A stretch of 64,000 nucleotides of DNA from Nonomuraea gerenzanensis (GCF_020215645.1 NZ_CP084058.1:11946033-12010032); one strand, 5' to 3'. Shown: positions 15,205-24,045, counted from the stretch's first letter. Numbers and translations are program-made. The notes: a model not told the origin generated them from the sequence alone.

Positions 15205-15836
15205 GCGAGCACGGCCAGCACGCGCCGGTTGTCGTCGTCCGACGGCGCGAGCCCGAGCTTGGCGAAGATGGAGGCCGTGTGCTTGGCCACGGAGCTCTCA
15301 CTGAGATAGAGCCGCTGCGAGATGGCCGCGTTCGAGCGTCCCTCGGCCATCGCCTCCAGCACCTCGCGCTCGCGCGGCGTGAGCGCGGCCAGCGGCTCGT
15401 TCCTGGCGTTCCTGGCCAGCAGCTTGGCGATCACCTCGGGGTCCATGGCGGTGCCGCCCGCGGCGACCCTGCGCACGGCGTCCACGAACTGCTCGGCGTT
15501 GAAGACCCGGTCCTTGAGCAGGTAGCCGATCCCGCCCGAGCCGTCGGCCAGCAGCTCGCGCGCGTAGAGCTGCTCGACGTGCTGTGACAGCACCAGCACG
15601 GGCAGCCCCGGGATCTGCTTCCTGGCCGCCAGCGAGGCCTGCAGGCCCTCGTCGGTGAGCGTGGGCGGCAGCCGCACGTCCACGATAGACACGTCGGGAC
15701 GCAGCTCCAGCAGGCCCTTCAGCAGCTCGGGGCCACTCTCCACGGCCGCCACCACCGTGAAGCCGTGGGCCTGCAGCAGGTGCACCAGGCCGTCCCTGAG
15801 GAGGTAGAGGTCTTCGGCGATCAGTACGCGGTTCAT
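15186..15836 (-). CDS. LuxR/NarL-family response regulator
   Basis: The 216-aa regulator has a receiver domain (residues 1-120, phospho-acceptor Asp53 in SIVDVRLPP, conserved Lys109 in LLKDR) and a LuxR-type helix-turn-helix (LTPREREVLEAMAEG and YLSESSVAKHTASIFAKLGL). The start overlaps the kinase stop as TGATG, so the pair is translationally coupled. It should control the divergent ABC exporter at 17373. The last four codons lie in a 20-bp tandem repeat. Confidence 0.95.
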   Translation of the reverse strand: MNRVLIAEDLYLLRDGLVHLLQAHGFTVVAAVESGPELLKGLLELRPDVSIVDVRLPPTLTDEGLQASLAARKQIPGLPVLVLSQHVEQLYARELLADGSGGIGYLLKDRVFNAEQFVDAVRRVAAGGTAMDPEVIAKLLARNARNEPLAALTPREREVLEAMAEGRSNAAISQRLYLSESSVAKHTASIFAKLGLAPSDDDNRRVLAVLAYLDSR

Positions 15837-17263
15837 CAGCACCAGGGTTTCGTCGGGGTCGCTTCCGCCATGAACTTCTCCCGGTTGTGCGTGGCCGGGA
15901 TGCGGATGGCCATGACATGCATGATGACACCCAGCGAGATCATGCCCAGGATCACCGGCCACTGCCAGGGCAGGGGCAGGTGCAGCGCGAGGAACCAGGT
16001 CTTCTCCTCCACCCCGAAGATCTTGAAGATGGCCGCCACCACCCCCTGGGGGAACGTCGGGCACCAGGCCGTGGCCCACAGGACGATGATCAGGACCGAC
16101 TTCCAGCGCGGCATCTTGCTGAAGTCCTGAGCCCACGGCACGGGCAGCACCTTGGGCAGCTCCATGCTCACGATCGTGGGGCCGCCGGGCGGGCTGTTCA
16201 GGGCCAGCACGCCGTCGAAGGCGGCCAGCCGCCGCTCGATGCCGATCAGGCCGCTGCCCTTGTCCGGGTCGGCGCCGCCCAGGCCGTCGTCGGTCACCGT
16301 GACGCGCAGGCTCGCCCCGTTGGCGCTGATGTCCACCGTCGCGGTACGGGCGTCGCCGTGCCGGGCGGCGTTCGACAGCAGCTCGCTGACCGCGAAGTAC
16401 ACGGCGGCCTCCACCGGGGCCTCCGGCCGGTTCGGCAGGTTGACCTCCACGGTGACGTCGAGCGGGCTGTCCATGGCCAGCGCGCGCACGGCGTCGGCCA
16501 GGCCGCGCTCGGCCAGCACCGGCGGGTGGATGCCGCGGATGACCCGGCGCAGCTCCGTGAGCGTCTCGGAGGAGGCGTCCCGCGCCTTGGCCAGCAGCGC
16601 CTTGGCCGCCTTCGGGTCGCTCTCGACCAGCTCCTCGACGGCGCCCAGCGTCATGCCGATCGCCACGAGCCTGGCCTGCGTGCCGTCGTGCAGGTCGCGC
16701 TCGATCCTGCGCATCTCGGCCGCCTGGGAGTCGGCGGCCAGGTTCCTGGTGCGCCTGAGGTGGCTGACCTGGCCGGCCAGGCGGCTGGCGGCGGTGGGGT
16801 CCAGCAGCTTCTTGCTCCACAGCCCGTACGCGCGCAGGCCGCGCCCCGGGAGCAGCACGAGCAGCGGCGCCAGCGCCACCTTCACCAGCGGGTCGACCAG
16901 CAGCCAGATGTGATCCCGCCACGTCGCCGGGTCGCTGACCAGCCACTTCCACCGGTTGTTCCAGGCCGGCACCCGCGGGGTCTTGTAGAGCGTGCGGTCC
17001 GAGCGGTACATCCCGTCGGGCTGCGGAACCGGGGGCGGGGGCGGCGGCAGGTACGGGGAGTCGATCTCGACGCCTGCCCCGTCACGTACCAGCCGGCGGT
17101 TGAGCGCGGCCAGCCTCCTGACCAGCATCGCCTGCGGCGGGAACAGGAAGACCATGCCCAGGGCGAAGGACAGGAGCAGCATGAGGCCCGTCAGGGCGAT
17201 CATGGGGATCTGCACGATGGCGAGCGCGAGCAGCGTCGCGACGTGACCGTACCTTCGCAGCAT
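15836..17263 (-). CDS. Sensor histidine kinase (HisKA_3 type)
   Basis: About 475 aa. Hydrophobic helices at about residues 8-42 and 120-140 flank a Pro-rich loop. The dimerisation region MRRIERDLHDGTQARLV has the phospho-accepting His192. The ATPase domain has LLSNAARHGDA and a glycine-rich lid. Unusually, two further membrane helices follow the ATPase domain (SVLIIVLWATAWCP and WPVILGMISLGVIMHV). The start at 17263 is chosen over an in-frame ATG at 17299 because it directly precedes the basic start of the first helix. It is co-transcribed with the LuxR-type regulator. The signal, possibly membrane-related, is unknown. Confidence 0.92.
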   Translation of the reverse strand: MLRRYGHVATLLALAIVQIPMIALTGLMLLLSFALGMVFLFPPQAMLVRRLAALNRRLVRDGAGVEIDSPYLPPPPPPVPQPDGMYRSDRTLYKTPRVPAWNNRWKWLVSDPATWRDHIWLLVDPLVKVALAPLLVLLPGRGLRAYGLWSKKLLDPTAASRLAGQVSHLRRTRNLAADSQAAEMRRIERDLHDGTQARLVAIGMTLGAVEELVESDPKAAKALLAKARDASSETLTELRRVIRGIHPPVLAERGLADAVRALAMDSPLDVTVEVNLPNRPEAPVEAAVYFAVSELLSNAARHGDARTATVDISANGASLRVTVTDDGLGGADPDKGSGLIGIERRLAAFDGVLALNSPPGGPTIVSMELPKVLPVPWAQDFSKMPRWKSVLIIVLWATAWCPTFPQGVVAAIFKIFGVEEKTWFLALHLPLPWQWPVILGMISLGVIMHVMAIRIPATHNREKFMAEATPTKPWC

Positions 17264-17372
17264 GTCCCCAGTGTGCGTCAACCGGCCGCACCAGGGCACT
17301 GCACCTAGCTACACCCTTGCGGGGCAGCCAGCCGGATTACCGCGCGGCGGACGCGCTCCTAGCGTCATGGCC

Positions 17373-18278
17373 ATGAAAATCATCGAGGTCAGGAACCTGC
17401 GCAAGCAGTACCCGAAGCACCTGGCGGTCGAGGATGTCTCCTTCGAGGTCGCCGAGAGCGAGATCTTCGGCATCCTCGGCCCCAACGGGGCGGGCAAGAC
17501 CACCACGGTCGAGTGCGTGGCGGGCCTGCGCGAGCGGGACGGCGGCCTCGTCCGCGTGGCCGGGCTGGACCCCCGCGACGACCGGGAGGAGCTGCGCCGC
17601 GTGCTCGGCATGCAGCTGCAGAGCTCCGCCCTGCCGGACAAGATCAAGGTCTGGGAGGCCATGGACCTGTACGCCTCCTTCTACCCCGACCCCACAGGCT
17701 GGCCCGAGCTGCTGGAGCGGGTGGGCCTGTCCGCCAAGCGGGACACGCTGTTCAAGGACCTGTCCGGCGGGCAGCGCCAGCGGCTGTCGGTCGCGCTGGC
17801 CCTGGTGGGCCGGCCGCGCGTGGCCGTCCTCGACGAGCTGACCACCGGCCTCGACCCCCAGGCCCGCCGTGACACCTGGGAGCTGGTCGAGCAGCTACGC
17901 GAGACCGGCGTGACGATCGTGCTCGTCACCCACTTCATGGAGGAGGCCGAGCGGCTCTGCGACAGGGTCGCGCTCATCGACGCGGGCAAGGTCGTCGCCA
18001 CCGACACGCCCGCCGGGTTCATCGAGCAGGCGGGCGGCGAGCAGCGGGTGCGCTTCCGGCCGTCGGCGCCGTTCGACGACACCGTGCTGCTGACCCTGCC
18101 CGAGGTGCGGGAGGTGACCAGGAACGGCGACACCGTCGTGGTGAGCGGCTCGGGGAACCTGGCCCCTGCCGTGACCCTCGCCCTGGCCCACCACCAGGTC
18201 GTCCCCGGAGACCTGCGCATCGAGCAGGCCACGCTCGACGACGCGTTCCTCGCGCTCACCGGAAGGAAGCTGTCATGA
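17373..18278 (+). CDS. ABC-2 exporter ATP-binding subunit
   Basis: About 301 aa. It has Walker A GPNGAGKTT (residues 38-46), signature LSGGQRQRLS and Walker B VAVLDELTTGLDP, where Leu replaces the common Pro. The C-terminal extension is typical of drug or lipid exporters. TAGCGT at 17360-17365 lies 7 nt before the ATG at 17373 and there is no ribosome-binding site, so I choose this ATG and predict a leaderless message; the ATG at 17367 is the alternative. It overlaps the permease gene by ATGA. Divergent from the kinase/regulator pair, it resembles antibiotic- or membrane-stress-responsive exporter modules. Confidence 0.93.
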   Translation: MKIIEVRNLRKQYPKHLAVEDVSFEVAESEIFGILGPNGAGKTTTVECVAGLRERDGGLVRVAGLDPRDDREELRRVLGMQLQSSALPDKIKVWEAMDLYASFYPDPTGWPELLERVGLSAKRDTLFKDLSGGQRQRLSVALALVGRPRVAVLDELTTGLDPQARRDTWELVEQLRETGVTIVLVTHFMEEAERLCDRVALIDAGKVVATDTPAGFIEQAGGEQRVRFRPSAPFDDTVLLTLPEVREVTRNGDTVVVSGSGNLAPAVTLALAHHQVVPGDLRIEQATLDDAFLALTGRKLS

Positions 18279-19003
18279 AGCTGCTCGTGCTGGAGACCAA
18301 GCTGCACCTGCGGGACTGGCCGACCCTGCTGTTCACGATCGGGCTGCCGGTGGGGCTGCTGCTCGTGCTGGGGTTCAGCATCCCGGACTTCACCCAGCCG
18401 CAGGAGGGCGGCCAGCGGATCGTCGACACGCACATGCCGAGCACGATGGCGCTGCTCTCCCTGCTGACGCTCTCGTGCAGCGTGCTGCCCGCGGTGCTGG
18501 CCACGTACCGGCAGCAAGGGGTGCTGCGGCGGATGTCCACCACGCCCGTGCACCCCGCGCGGGTGCTGGGCGCGCAGCTCGTGATCAACCTCGGGGTCGG
18601 AACCGTGTCCACGATCGTCCTGATCGTCGCCGGCTGGCTGGCGTTCGGCGCCGCGCCGCCGCGGCAGTGGGCGTGGTTCGTCCTGGTCTTCCTGCTCGGC
18701 ACCGCGGCGCTGCTGGCCATCGGGCTGGTGATCGCCGCGCTGGCGCCGAGCGCCAAGTCGGCTCCCGGGATCGGGTCGATGGTGATGTTCCCGCTGATGT
18801 TCCTGGGCGGGGTGTGGGTGCCGCGCGAGGTCATGCCGGACGCGCTGCGCGTCGTCAGCGACTTCTCCGTGGCCGGGCCCTTCGCCCAGGCGCTCAAGGA
18901 CACCTGGGCGGGGCAGCCCCCGCAGCTCCTGCACCTGGTCGTGGTGGCCGCGGGGCTGGCCGTCTTCGGCGGGCTGGCCGTCCGATGGTTTCGATGGGAG
19001 TAG
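18275..19003 (+). CDS. ABC-2 type permease
   Basis: The 242-aa membrane subunit has about six hydrophobic helices. The family's C-terminal signature region FPLMFLGGVWVPREVMPDALR precedes the last helix. Start and stop of the two exporter genes overlap (ATGA), so the subunits are made in step. Two copies of each subunit would form the transporter. The cargo is unknown; neighbours suggest an antimicrobial or lipid. Confidence 0.92.
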   Translation: MKLLVLETKLHLRDWPTLLFTIGLPVGLLLVLGFSIPDFTQPQEGGQRIVDTHMPSTMALLSLLTLSCSVLPAVLATYRQQGVLRRMSTTPVHPARVLGAQLVINLGVGTVSTIVLIVAGWLAFGAAPPRQWAWFVLVFLLGTAALLAIGLVIAALAPSAKSAPGIGSMVMFPLMFLGGVWVPREVMPDALRVVSDFSVAGPFAQALKDTWAGQPPQLLHLVVVAAGLAVFGGLAVRWFRWE

Positions 19004-19038
19004 ATGAGCCCACCGCCGCGGGGGCGCGGAGGGAGGCG

Positions 19039-19953
19039 TCAGCGCCCGGCCCACACCGGGCGCGCGCCTGTGACGTTGGTCATCAGCGAGTACAGCGAGG
19101 AGGAGGCCGTGACGAACAGGCGGTTGCGCTTGAGCCCGCCGAACACCAGGTTGGCCACGGACTCCGGCAGCTTCAGCCGGCCGATCAGCGTGCCGTCGGG
19201 GTCGTAGCAGAGCACCGCCTTGCCGGCCGCGACCCACACCCGGCCCGTGTCGTCGAGCCGCATGCCGTCGTAGCTGTCCCGATCCCCGCCCTCGGCGAAG
19301 AGCTTGCCGCCGCCCAGCGTGCCGTCGTCGCCCACCTCGAAGACCCGCAGGTGCCGCTCCCTGGTGTCGGCGACGTACAGCCGCCGCTCGTCCAGGGAGA
19401 AGGCCAGGCCGTTGGGCCGGGTGAAGTCGTCGGCCACGATCCGCACCTCGCCCGTCACCGGGTCGGCCCGGTAGACGTGGCAGCCGTCGATCTCCTGCTC
19501 GGCGGCCACGCCCTCGTAGTTGCTGAGGATCCCGTACGGCGGGTCGGTGAACCAGATGGAGCCGTCGGAGCGCACCACCACGTCGTTGGGGCTGTTGAGG
19601 CGCCTGCCCTGCCACCGGTCCGCGATCACCGTGATCGAGCCGTCGTGCTCGGTGCGGGTGACCCGGCGGTTGCCCTGCTCGCAGGAGATCAGCCGGCCCT
19701 CGCGGTCGAGCGTGTTGCCGTTGGTGTAGCCGGACGGCTGCCTGAACGGGCCCACCGCGCCGGTCATCTCGTCCCAGCGCAACATCCGCTCGTTGGGGAT
19801 GTCGCTCCAGGCCAGGAAGCGGCCGGCCGGGAAGTACACCGGGCCCTCCGCCCACCGGGTGCCGGTGTGCAGGATCTCGACCTGGTCGTCGCCGCCGATC
19901 GCGGCGAACCGCTCGTCCAGCACCTCGAACTCTGTGGGGATCGTGTCCGTCAT
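19039..19953 (-). CDS. SMP-30/gluconolactonase family hydrolase
   Basis: The 304-aa six-bladed propeller protein has the metal-site motifs WAEGPVYFPAG (Glu ligand), SPNDVVVRSDGSIWFTDP (Asn) and SYDGMRLDDTGRVWVA (Asp). Family members hydrolyse sugar lactones or similar esters. The start at 19953 is the first Met of the conserved domain; an upstream in-frame ATG at 20037 would overlap the soxR start and is rejected. It is divergent from soxR, and the SoxR box lies 41 bp upstream of it, so redox control is possible. Confidence 0.9.
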   Translation of the reverse strand: MTDTIPTEFEVLDERFAAIGGDDQVEILHTGTRWAEGPVYFPAGRFLAWSDIPNERMLRWDEMTGAVGPFRQPSGYTNGNTLDREGRLISCEQGNRRVTRTEHDGSITVIADRWQGRRLNSPNDVVVRSDGSIWFTDPPYGILSNYEGVAAEQEIDGCHVYRADPVTGEVRIVADDFTRPNGLAFSLDERRLYVADTRERHLRVFEVGDDGTLGGGKLFAEGGDRDSYDGMRLDDTGRVWVAAGKAVLCYDPDGTLIGRLKLPESVANLVFGGLKRNRLFVTASSSLYSLMTNVTGARPVWAGR

Positions 19954-19993
19954 ACCGCACACCCTACGGACGCGGCGCCCGGCGGACGCAGGG

Positions 19994-20009
19994 CTCAAGT
20001 AATCTCGAG
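19994..20009. promoter_or_regulatory. SoxR box overlapping the soxR -10 element
   Basis: CTCAAGTAATCTCGAG is a near-perfect palindrome and closely matches the known SoxR operator core CTCAAGTTAACTTGAG. TAATCT (20000-20005) within it is a -10-like box 6 nt before the soxR ATG, so SoxR bound here would control its own leaderless message. Confidence 0.75.
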
Positions 20010-20011
20010 GT

Positions 20012-20509
20012 ATGACGAAGGTCGCCTGGAACACCAAGGAGCTGACCGTGGGCCAGCTCGCCGAGCGCAGCGGCGTGGCGGTCTCCGCCCTGCACTTCTA
20101 CGAGGCCAAGGGTCTCATCAGCAGCCGGCGCACCGCGGGCAACCAGCGCCGCTACTCCCGCGACAGCCTGCGCAGGGTCGCCTTCATCCGGCTCGCGCAG
20201 CGCATCGGCATCCCGCTGAAGGTCATCAAGGACGCGCTGGCGGAGCTGCCCGACGAGCGCACCCCCACGCGCGACGACTGGGCCCGGCTGTCGGCCGCCT
20301 GGCGCGGCGAGCTCGACGACCGCATCGAGCAGCTCCAGCGGCTGCGCGACGACCTCACCGAGTGCATCGGCTGCGGCTGCCTGTCACTGGACCGGTGCCC
20401 GGTCGCCAACCCCTACGACCGGCTCGGCGACGAGGGGCCGGGCGCGCGCCGCATCGACACCCGGCTCTGCCCCCCGCAGACCGCCTGCTGTGTCCCTACG
20501 CCTTCCTAG
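20012..20509 (+). CDS. soxR: Redox-sensing transcriptional activator SoxR
   Basis: The 165-aa MerR-family protein has an N-terminal winged helix ([22 protein letters not shown]), a dimerisation helix, and the [2Fe-2S] cluster motif [12 protein letters not shown] at about residues 119-130. In actinomycetes SoxR responds to redox-active metabolites rather than superoxide itself. The C-terminus extends about 35 residues past the cluster and contains three extra cysteines, which is unusual compared with the shorter enterobacterial protein. The ATG is directly preceded by the SoxR box and no ribosome-binding site. It overlaps the universal stress gene at its 3' end. Confidence 0.96.
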   Translation: MTKVAWNTKELTVGQLAERSGVAVSALHFYEAKGLISSRRTAGNQRRYSRDSLRRVAFIRLAQRIGIPLKVIKDALAELPDERTPTRDDWARLSAAWRGELDDRIEQLQRLRDDLTECIGCGCLSLDRCPVANPYDRLGDEGPGARRIDTRLCPPQTACCVPTPS

Positions 20510-20945
20510 CGGGAGGGACGATCAGGGTCGGCCGGTGGGCGTGGTGCAGCACGTGGTTGGAGACGCTGCCCAGCAGCACCGACCGCACCCCCGCCAGGCC
20601 GCGCGAGCCCGTGACGATCACCGAGGCGTCGAGCTCGTCGGCCACGTCCACGATCGTCTTCCAGATCGACTCGTTGTCGGCCACCGCCCGGTAGCTCACG
20701 TCGCTCAGCCCCGCCGCGACCGCCAGCTCGGCGCCCTCCCTGGCGTGCTGCTCCGCCTGCGCCTTCGCCTCGTCCTCCGTGCCCGGGTCGATCGCGCCCG
20801 CCGCCAGCGGATACTTCTTGAGCTGCACCAACAGTGGCTCCCACACCGTGACGATCACCGTGGGCTCCGCCGAGAGGTGCTTGGCGGCGAACTCGATCGC
20901 GGCCCGCGCGTCGGCCGAGCCGTCGTAGGCGACGAGGATGGTCAT
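20496..20945 (-). CDS. Universal stress protein (UspA family)
   Basis: The 149-aa single-domain Usp protein has the N-terminal TILVAYDGS, and the ATP-binding signature [21 protein letters not shown] is intact (G-2x-G-9x-GS pattern), so it is probably nucleotide-binding. AAGGGA lies upstream of the ATG. It converges on soxR with a 14-bp overlap. The role is general stress survival, with no specific partner visible. Confidence 0.92.
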   Translation of the reverse strand: MTILVAYDGSADARAAIEFAAKHLSAEPTVIVTVWEPLLVQLKKYPLAAGAIDPGTEDEAKAQAEQHAREGAELAVAAGLSDVSYRAVADNESIWKTIVDVADELDASVIVTGSRGLAGVRSVLLGSVSNHVLHHAHRPTLIVPPARKA

Positions 20946-21035
20946 GGCGTTCTTCCCTTCGCTTCAGTCACCCGTTAGAGCACTGCGGCGATCACTGCCA
21001 TTCCTCGGCCGGCTGTCTGGTTGCTCACACGCGGC

Positions 21036-22391
21036 TCAGTGCTGGGCCATGTCGACGAACCGGCTGTAGTGACCCTGGAAGGCCACCGTCACGGTCGCGG
21101 TGGGGCCGTTACGGTGCTTGGCCACGATCAGGTCGGCCTCGCCCGCCCTGGGCGACTCGGGCTCGTAGGCGTCCTCGCGGTGCAGGAGGATGACCATGTC
21201 GGCGTCCTGCTCGATCGAGCCGGACTCGCGAAGGTCGCTGACCTGGGGGCGCTTGTCGGTGCGCTGCTCGGGGCCACGGTTGAGCTGCGAGATCGCGATG
21301 ACCGGCACCTCCAGCTCCTTGGCCAGCAGCTTGATGGCACGGGAGATCTCCGAGACCTCGTTCTGGCGGCTCTCGGTCTTCTTCGGCGAGCTCATCAGCT
21401 GGAGGTAGTCGATGACCACGAACCGCAGGTCGTTGCGCTGCTTGAGCCGCCGGCACTTGGCCCTGATCTCCATCATCGACATGTTGGGCGAGTCGTCGAT
21501 GAACAGCGGCGCCTCGGCTACCTCGCTCATCCGGCGGGCCAGGCGGGTCCAGTCGTCGTCGCCCATCATGCCGGAGCGCATGTGGTGCAGCGCCACGCGG
21601 GCCTCGGCGGACAGCAGGCGCATGGTGATCTCGTTGCGGGACATCTCCAGGGAGAAGATGACCGTGGTCATTCCATGCTTGATCGCCGCAGATCGGGCGA
21701 AATCCAGCCCCAAGGTCGACTTGCCGATGGCGGGGCGTGCCGCCACGACGATCATCTGGCCCGGGTGCAGGCCGTTGGTGAGCTGGTCGAGGTCGGCGAA
21801 GCCGGTGGGGACGCCGACCATCTGGCCGCCGCGGCTGCCGATCGCCTCCAGCTCGTCGAGGGCGCCCGGCATGATGTCGGCCAGCGGCGCGTAGTCTTCG
21901 GAGGTGCGGCGCTCGGTGACCTGGTAGATCTCGGCCTGGGCGCGGTCGACGAGGTCGTCGACCTCTTCGTTCTGGCCGCCGTAGCCGAAGGAGACGATGC
22001 GGGTGCCGGCCTCGATGAGGCGGCGCAGGATGGCCTGCTCTCGGACGATCTTGGCGTAGTAGCCGGCGTTGGCCGCGGTGGGGACGACGGCCGTCAGCGT
22101 GTGGAGGTAGGCGGCGCCGCCCACTCTGGCCATCTCGCCGCGCTTCTGCAGCTCGTCGAAGACCGTGACCGCGTCGGCGGGCTCGCCCCGGCCGTACAGG
22201 TCGGTGATGACGTCGTAGACCATCTGGTGGGCCGGGCGGTAGAAGTCGTCGGAGCGCAGGATCTCCACGACGTCGGCGATGGCGTCCTTGGACAGCAGCA
22301 TGCCGCCGAGGACCGACTGCTCCGCCTCGATGTTGCTGGGAGGTGTGCGCTCGAAACCCGGGCCTCCGCCGGCCTCTTCCTCAATGCTCAC
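21036..22391 (-). CDS. dnaB: Replicative DNA helicase
   Basis: The 451-aa hexameric helicase acts at the replication fork. The N-terminal domain begins PPSNIEAEQSVLGGML. The RecA-like domain has Walker A ARPAIGKST at about residues 218-226, where Ser replaces the common Thr, Walker B FVVIDYLQLM, and the C-terminal SDLRESGSIEQDADMV. There is no intein, unlike some mycobacterial DnaB proteins. The GTG at 22391 is preferred because GAGGGGG lies 6 nt upstream; an ATG at 22409 has no such site. Upstream lies a cluster of DnaA-box-like motifs. Confidence 0.97.
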   Translation of the reverse strand: MSIEEEAGGGPGFERTPPSNIEAEQSVLGGMLLSKDAIADVVEILRSDDFYRPAHQMVYDVITDLYGRGEPADAVTVFDELQKRGEMARVGGAAYLHTLTAVVPTAANAGYYAKIVREQAILRRLIEAGTRIVSFGYGGQNEEVDDLVDRAQAEIYQVTERRTSEDYAPLADIMPGALDELEAIGSRGGQMVGVPTGFADLDQLTNGLHPGQMIVVAARPAIGKSTLGLDFARSAAIKHGMTTVIFSLEMSRNEITMRLLSAEARVALHHMRSGMMGDDDWTRLARRMSEVAEAPLFIDDSPNMSMMEIRAKCRRLKQRNDLRFVVIDYLQLMSSPKKTESRQNEVSEISRAIKLLAKELEVPVIAISQLNRGPEQRTDKRPQVSDLRESGSIEQDADMVILLHREDAYEPESPRAGEADLIVAKHRNGPTATVTVAFQGHYSRFVDMAQH

Positions 22392-22491
22392 CCGCGCCCC
22401 CTCGAACATCTTGCAGGCGGTCGCACCACCCCCACTTGTAGTCGACCGGTGTGACAGTTTCCCGGAGTAACGCGCCGTCGGCAACGTGACC

Positions 22492-22632
22492 TGTGGACAA
22501 CCCTGTGGTCTAGCTGTGGATGACCCCGCCCAGAGTGTGAACGGCCTGTGGACGGAGCCTGGGGATAACTCTTGCGGATATCCACCGAAGCCACCCTGAC
22601 CAGGGCGAACGGTGTCCACCGGCTGTGGAGGA
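22492..22632. other. Cluster of DnaA-box-like 9-mers upstream of dnaB
   Basis: Within 141 bp there are TGTGGACAA (22492-22500, perfect), TGTGGATGA (22515-22523), TGTGGACGG (22547-22555), TGGGGATAA (22560-22568), GTGTCCACC (22612-22620) and TGTGGAGGA (22624-22632). All match the DnaA box TTRTCCACA, on either strand, at seven or more positions. The cluster lies between divergent dnaB and a MATE gene. Confidence 0.65.
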
Positions 22633-22639
22633 AAGAAAG

Positions 22640-22670
22640 TTGGCCCGACACGCCGCGTAAGGTCCATAAT
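22640..22670 (+). promoter_or_regulatory. Promoter of the MATE gene
   Basis: TTGGCC (22640-22645) and CATAAT (22665-22670) are -35 and -10 candidates with a 19-bp gap. The -10 is 6 nt before the ATG at 22677 and no ribosome-binding site is present, so a leaderless message is likely. Confidence 0.5.
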
Positions 22671-22676
22671 GGACGA

Positions 22677-23978
22677 ATGCCCATTACATCCAGAGACCGG
22701 GAGATTCTCCGGCTGGCCGTGCCCGCGTTCGGGGCGCTCGTGGCCGAGCCGCTCTTCCTGCTGGCGGACTACGCCATCGTGGGCCACGGCCTGGGCACCA
22801 CGGCGGTGGGCGCTCTGGGGGTGGCGGGCACGGTCCTGACGACGCTGGTGAACCTGTGCGTCTTCCTCGCCTACGGGACGACCGCGTCCGTGGCGCGCCG
22901 GTCAGGGGCGGGCGACCACGTGCAGGCCATGCGCAGCGGGGTGGACGGCATCTGGCTGGCGCTGGCGCTCGGCGTGGCCGTGATCCTGGTGTGCTGGCCG
23001 CTGGCGCCGATGATCGTGGACTGGTTCGGCACGGTGGGGCCGCAGGCGGCGCAGGCGGTGACGTACCTGCGGATCAGCCTGATCGGCGCGCCCGGCATGC
23101 TGGTCGTGCTGGCGGGCACCGGCGTGCTGCGCGGGCTGCAGGACACGGTGACGCCGCTGGTGGTGGCCGTGGGCTCGTTCGCGCTGAACGCCGTGCTGAA
23201 CGCCTGGTTCGTGCTGGGGCTGGATTGGGGCATCGCCGGGTCCGCGTGGGGGACGGTGCTGGCGCAGACGCTGGGCGCCGCCGTCTACCTCGTGGTGGTG
23301 GCACGGGGCGCGAGGCGGCTGGGGGCGCCGCTGACGCCCTCCGCGGCCGGGGTCAGGCAGGCGGGCACAGTGGGATTCGCCCTGTTCATCAGGACGCTGA
23401 GCATGCGCGTCGTGATCCTGGTCGCCACGGTCATCGCCACCAGGATGGGCGAGGCGGAGCTGGCCGCGTACGCGCTGGCCACCCAGGTGTGGACGCTGCT
23501 CGCCCTGGCCCTGGACGCCATCGCGATCGCCGGGCAGGCCATCACCGGGCGCTCGCTCGGCGCCGGCGACGTCGAGGCCACCACGGCCGCCACGAAGCGG
23601 ATGGTGTGGTGGGGCATCTGGTCGGGGGTGGTGCTCGGGCTGCTCGTCCTGGCGGCCAGGCCGCTGCTGCCGGCGCTCTTCGACGCCGATCCCCAGGTCG
23701 CCGGGCTGCTGCTGGGCCTGCTGTGGCCGGTGGCGCTGCTCCAGCCGCTCTGCGGGGTGGTGTTCGTGCTGGACGGCGTGCTCATCGGCGCCGGCGACCA
23801 GCGCTACCTGGCCTGGGCCAGCGTGTGGTCGACGCTCGCCTACCTGCCTGCCGCCCTGCTCGCCTCCGGGCTGGGCGTGGTGGCGCTCTGGTGCGCGCTG
23901 GGGGTGTGGATCGCGGCCCGTCTGGTCACGCTGGTACGCCGCGCCAACGGAACCGCCTGGCTGGTAACCGGCACGTAA
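22677..23978 (+). CDS. MATE family efflux transporter (DinF-like)
   Basis: The 433-aa polytopic protein has about 12 membrane helices in two related halves. VPAFGALVAEPLFLLADYAIVGHGLGTTAVGALGVA at the start is typical of DinF-like MATE exporters. These use sodium or proton gradients to expel cationic drugs or metabolites. The ATG at 22677 is fixed by the -10 box just upstream. It is divergent from dnaB, and the shared region carries the DnaA-box cluster. Confidence 0.93.
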   Translation: MPITSRDREILRLAVPAFGALVAEPLFLLADYAIVGHGLGTTAVGALGVAGTVLTTLVNLCVFLAYGTTASVARRSGAGDHVQAMRSGVDGIWLALALGVAVILVCWPLAPMIVDWFGTVGPQAAQAVTYLRISLIGAPGMLVVLAGTGVLRGLQDTVTPLVVAVGSFALNAVLNAWFVLGLDWGIAGSAWGTVLAQTLGAAVYLVVVARGARRLGAPLTPSAAGVRQAGTVGFALFIRTLSMRVVILVATVIATRMGEAELAAYALATQVWTLLALALDAIAIAGQAITGRSLGAGDVEATTAATKRMVWWGIWSGVVLGLLVLAARPLLPALFDADPQVAGLLLGLLWPVALLQPLCGVVFVLDGVLIGAGDQRYLAWASVWSTLAYLPAALLASGLGVVALWCALGVWIAARLVTLVRRANGTAWLVTGT

Positions 23979-24045
23979 TGCATTCGTGCTTGTTGTTGTC
24001 CAAGTAGTGAGACATTGTGGGCGAGTTCCCTGAGCGGGGTGTTCC

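Noticed and set aside
15186..16952. A single long frame that would fuse the response regulator to an upstream extension
   Set aside because: The upstream part is antisense-like low-complexity sequence in another frame of the kinase; the regulator starts at 15836 with a TGATG overlap.
17681..19960. A 759-aa minus-strand frame across the ABC exporter and the lactonase gene
   Set aside because: It runs antisense to two well-supported exporter genes and in the wrong frame of the lactonase. The product is Arg/His/Gln-rich without any family.
18475..20694. A 739-aa plus-strand frame through the permease, lactonase and soxR
   Set aside because: It overlaps three real genes out of frame and has no ribosome-binding site or domain.
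22492..22632. A second replication origin
   Set aside because: There is no AT-rich unwinding region and the true origin signals are at the right edge. A titration or control site is more likely.
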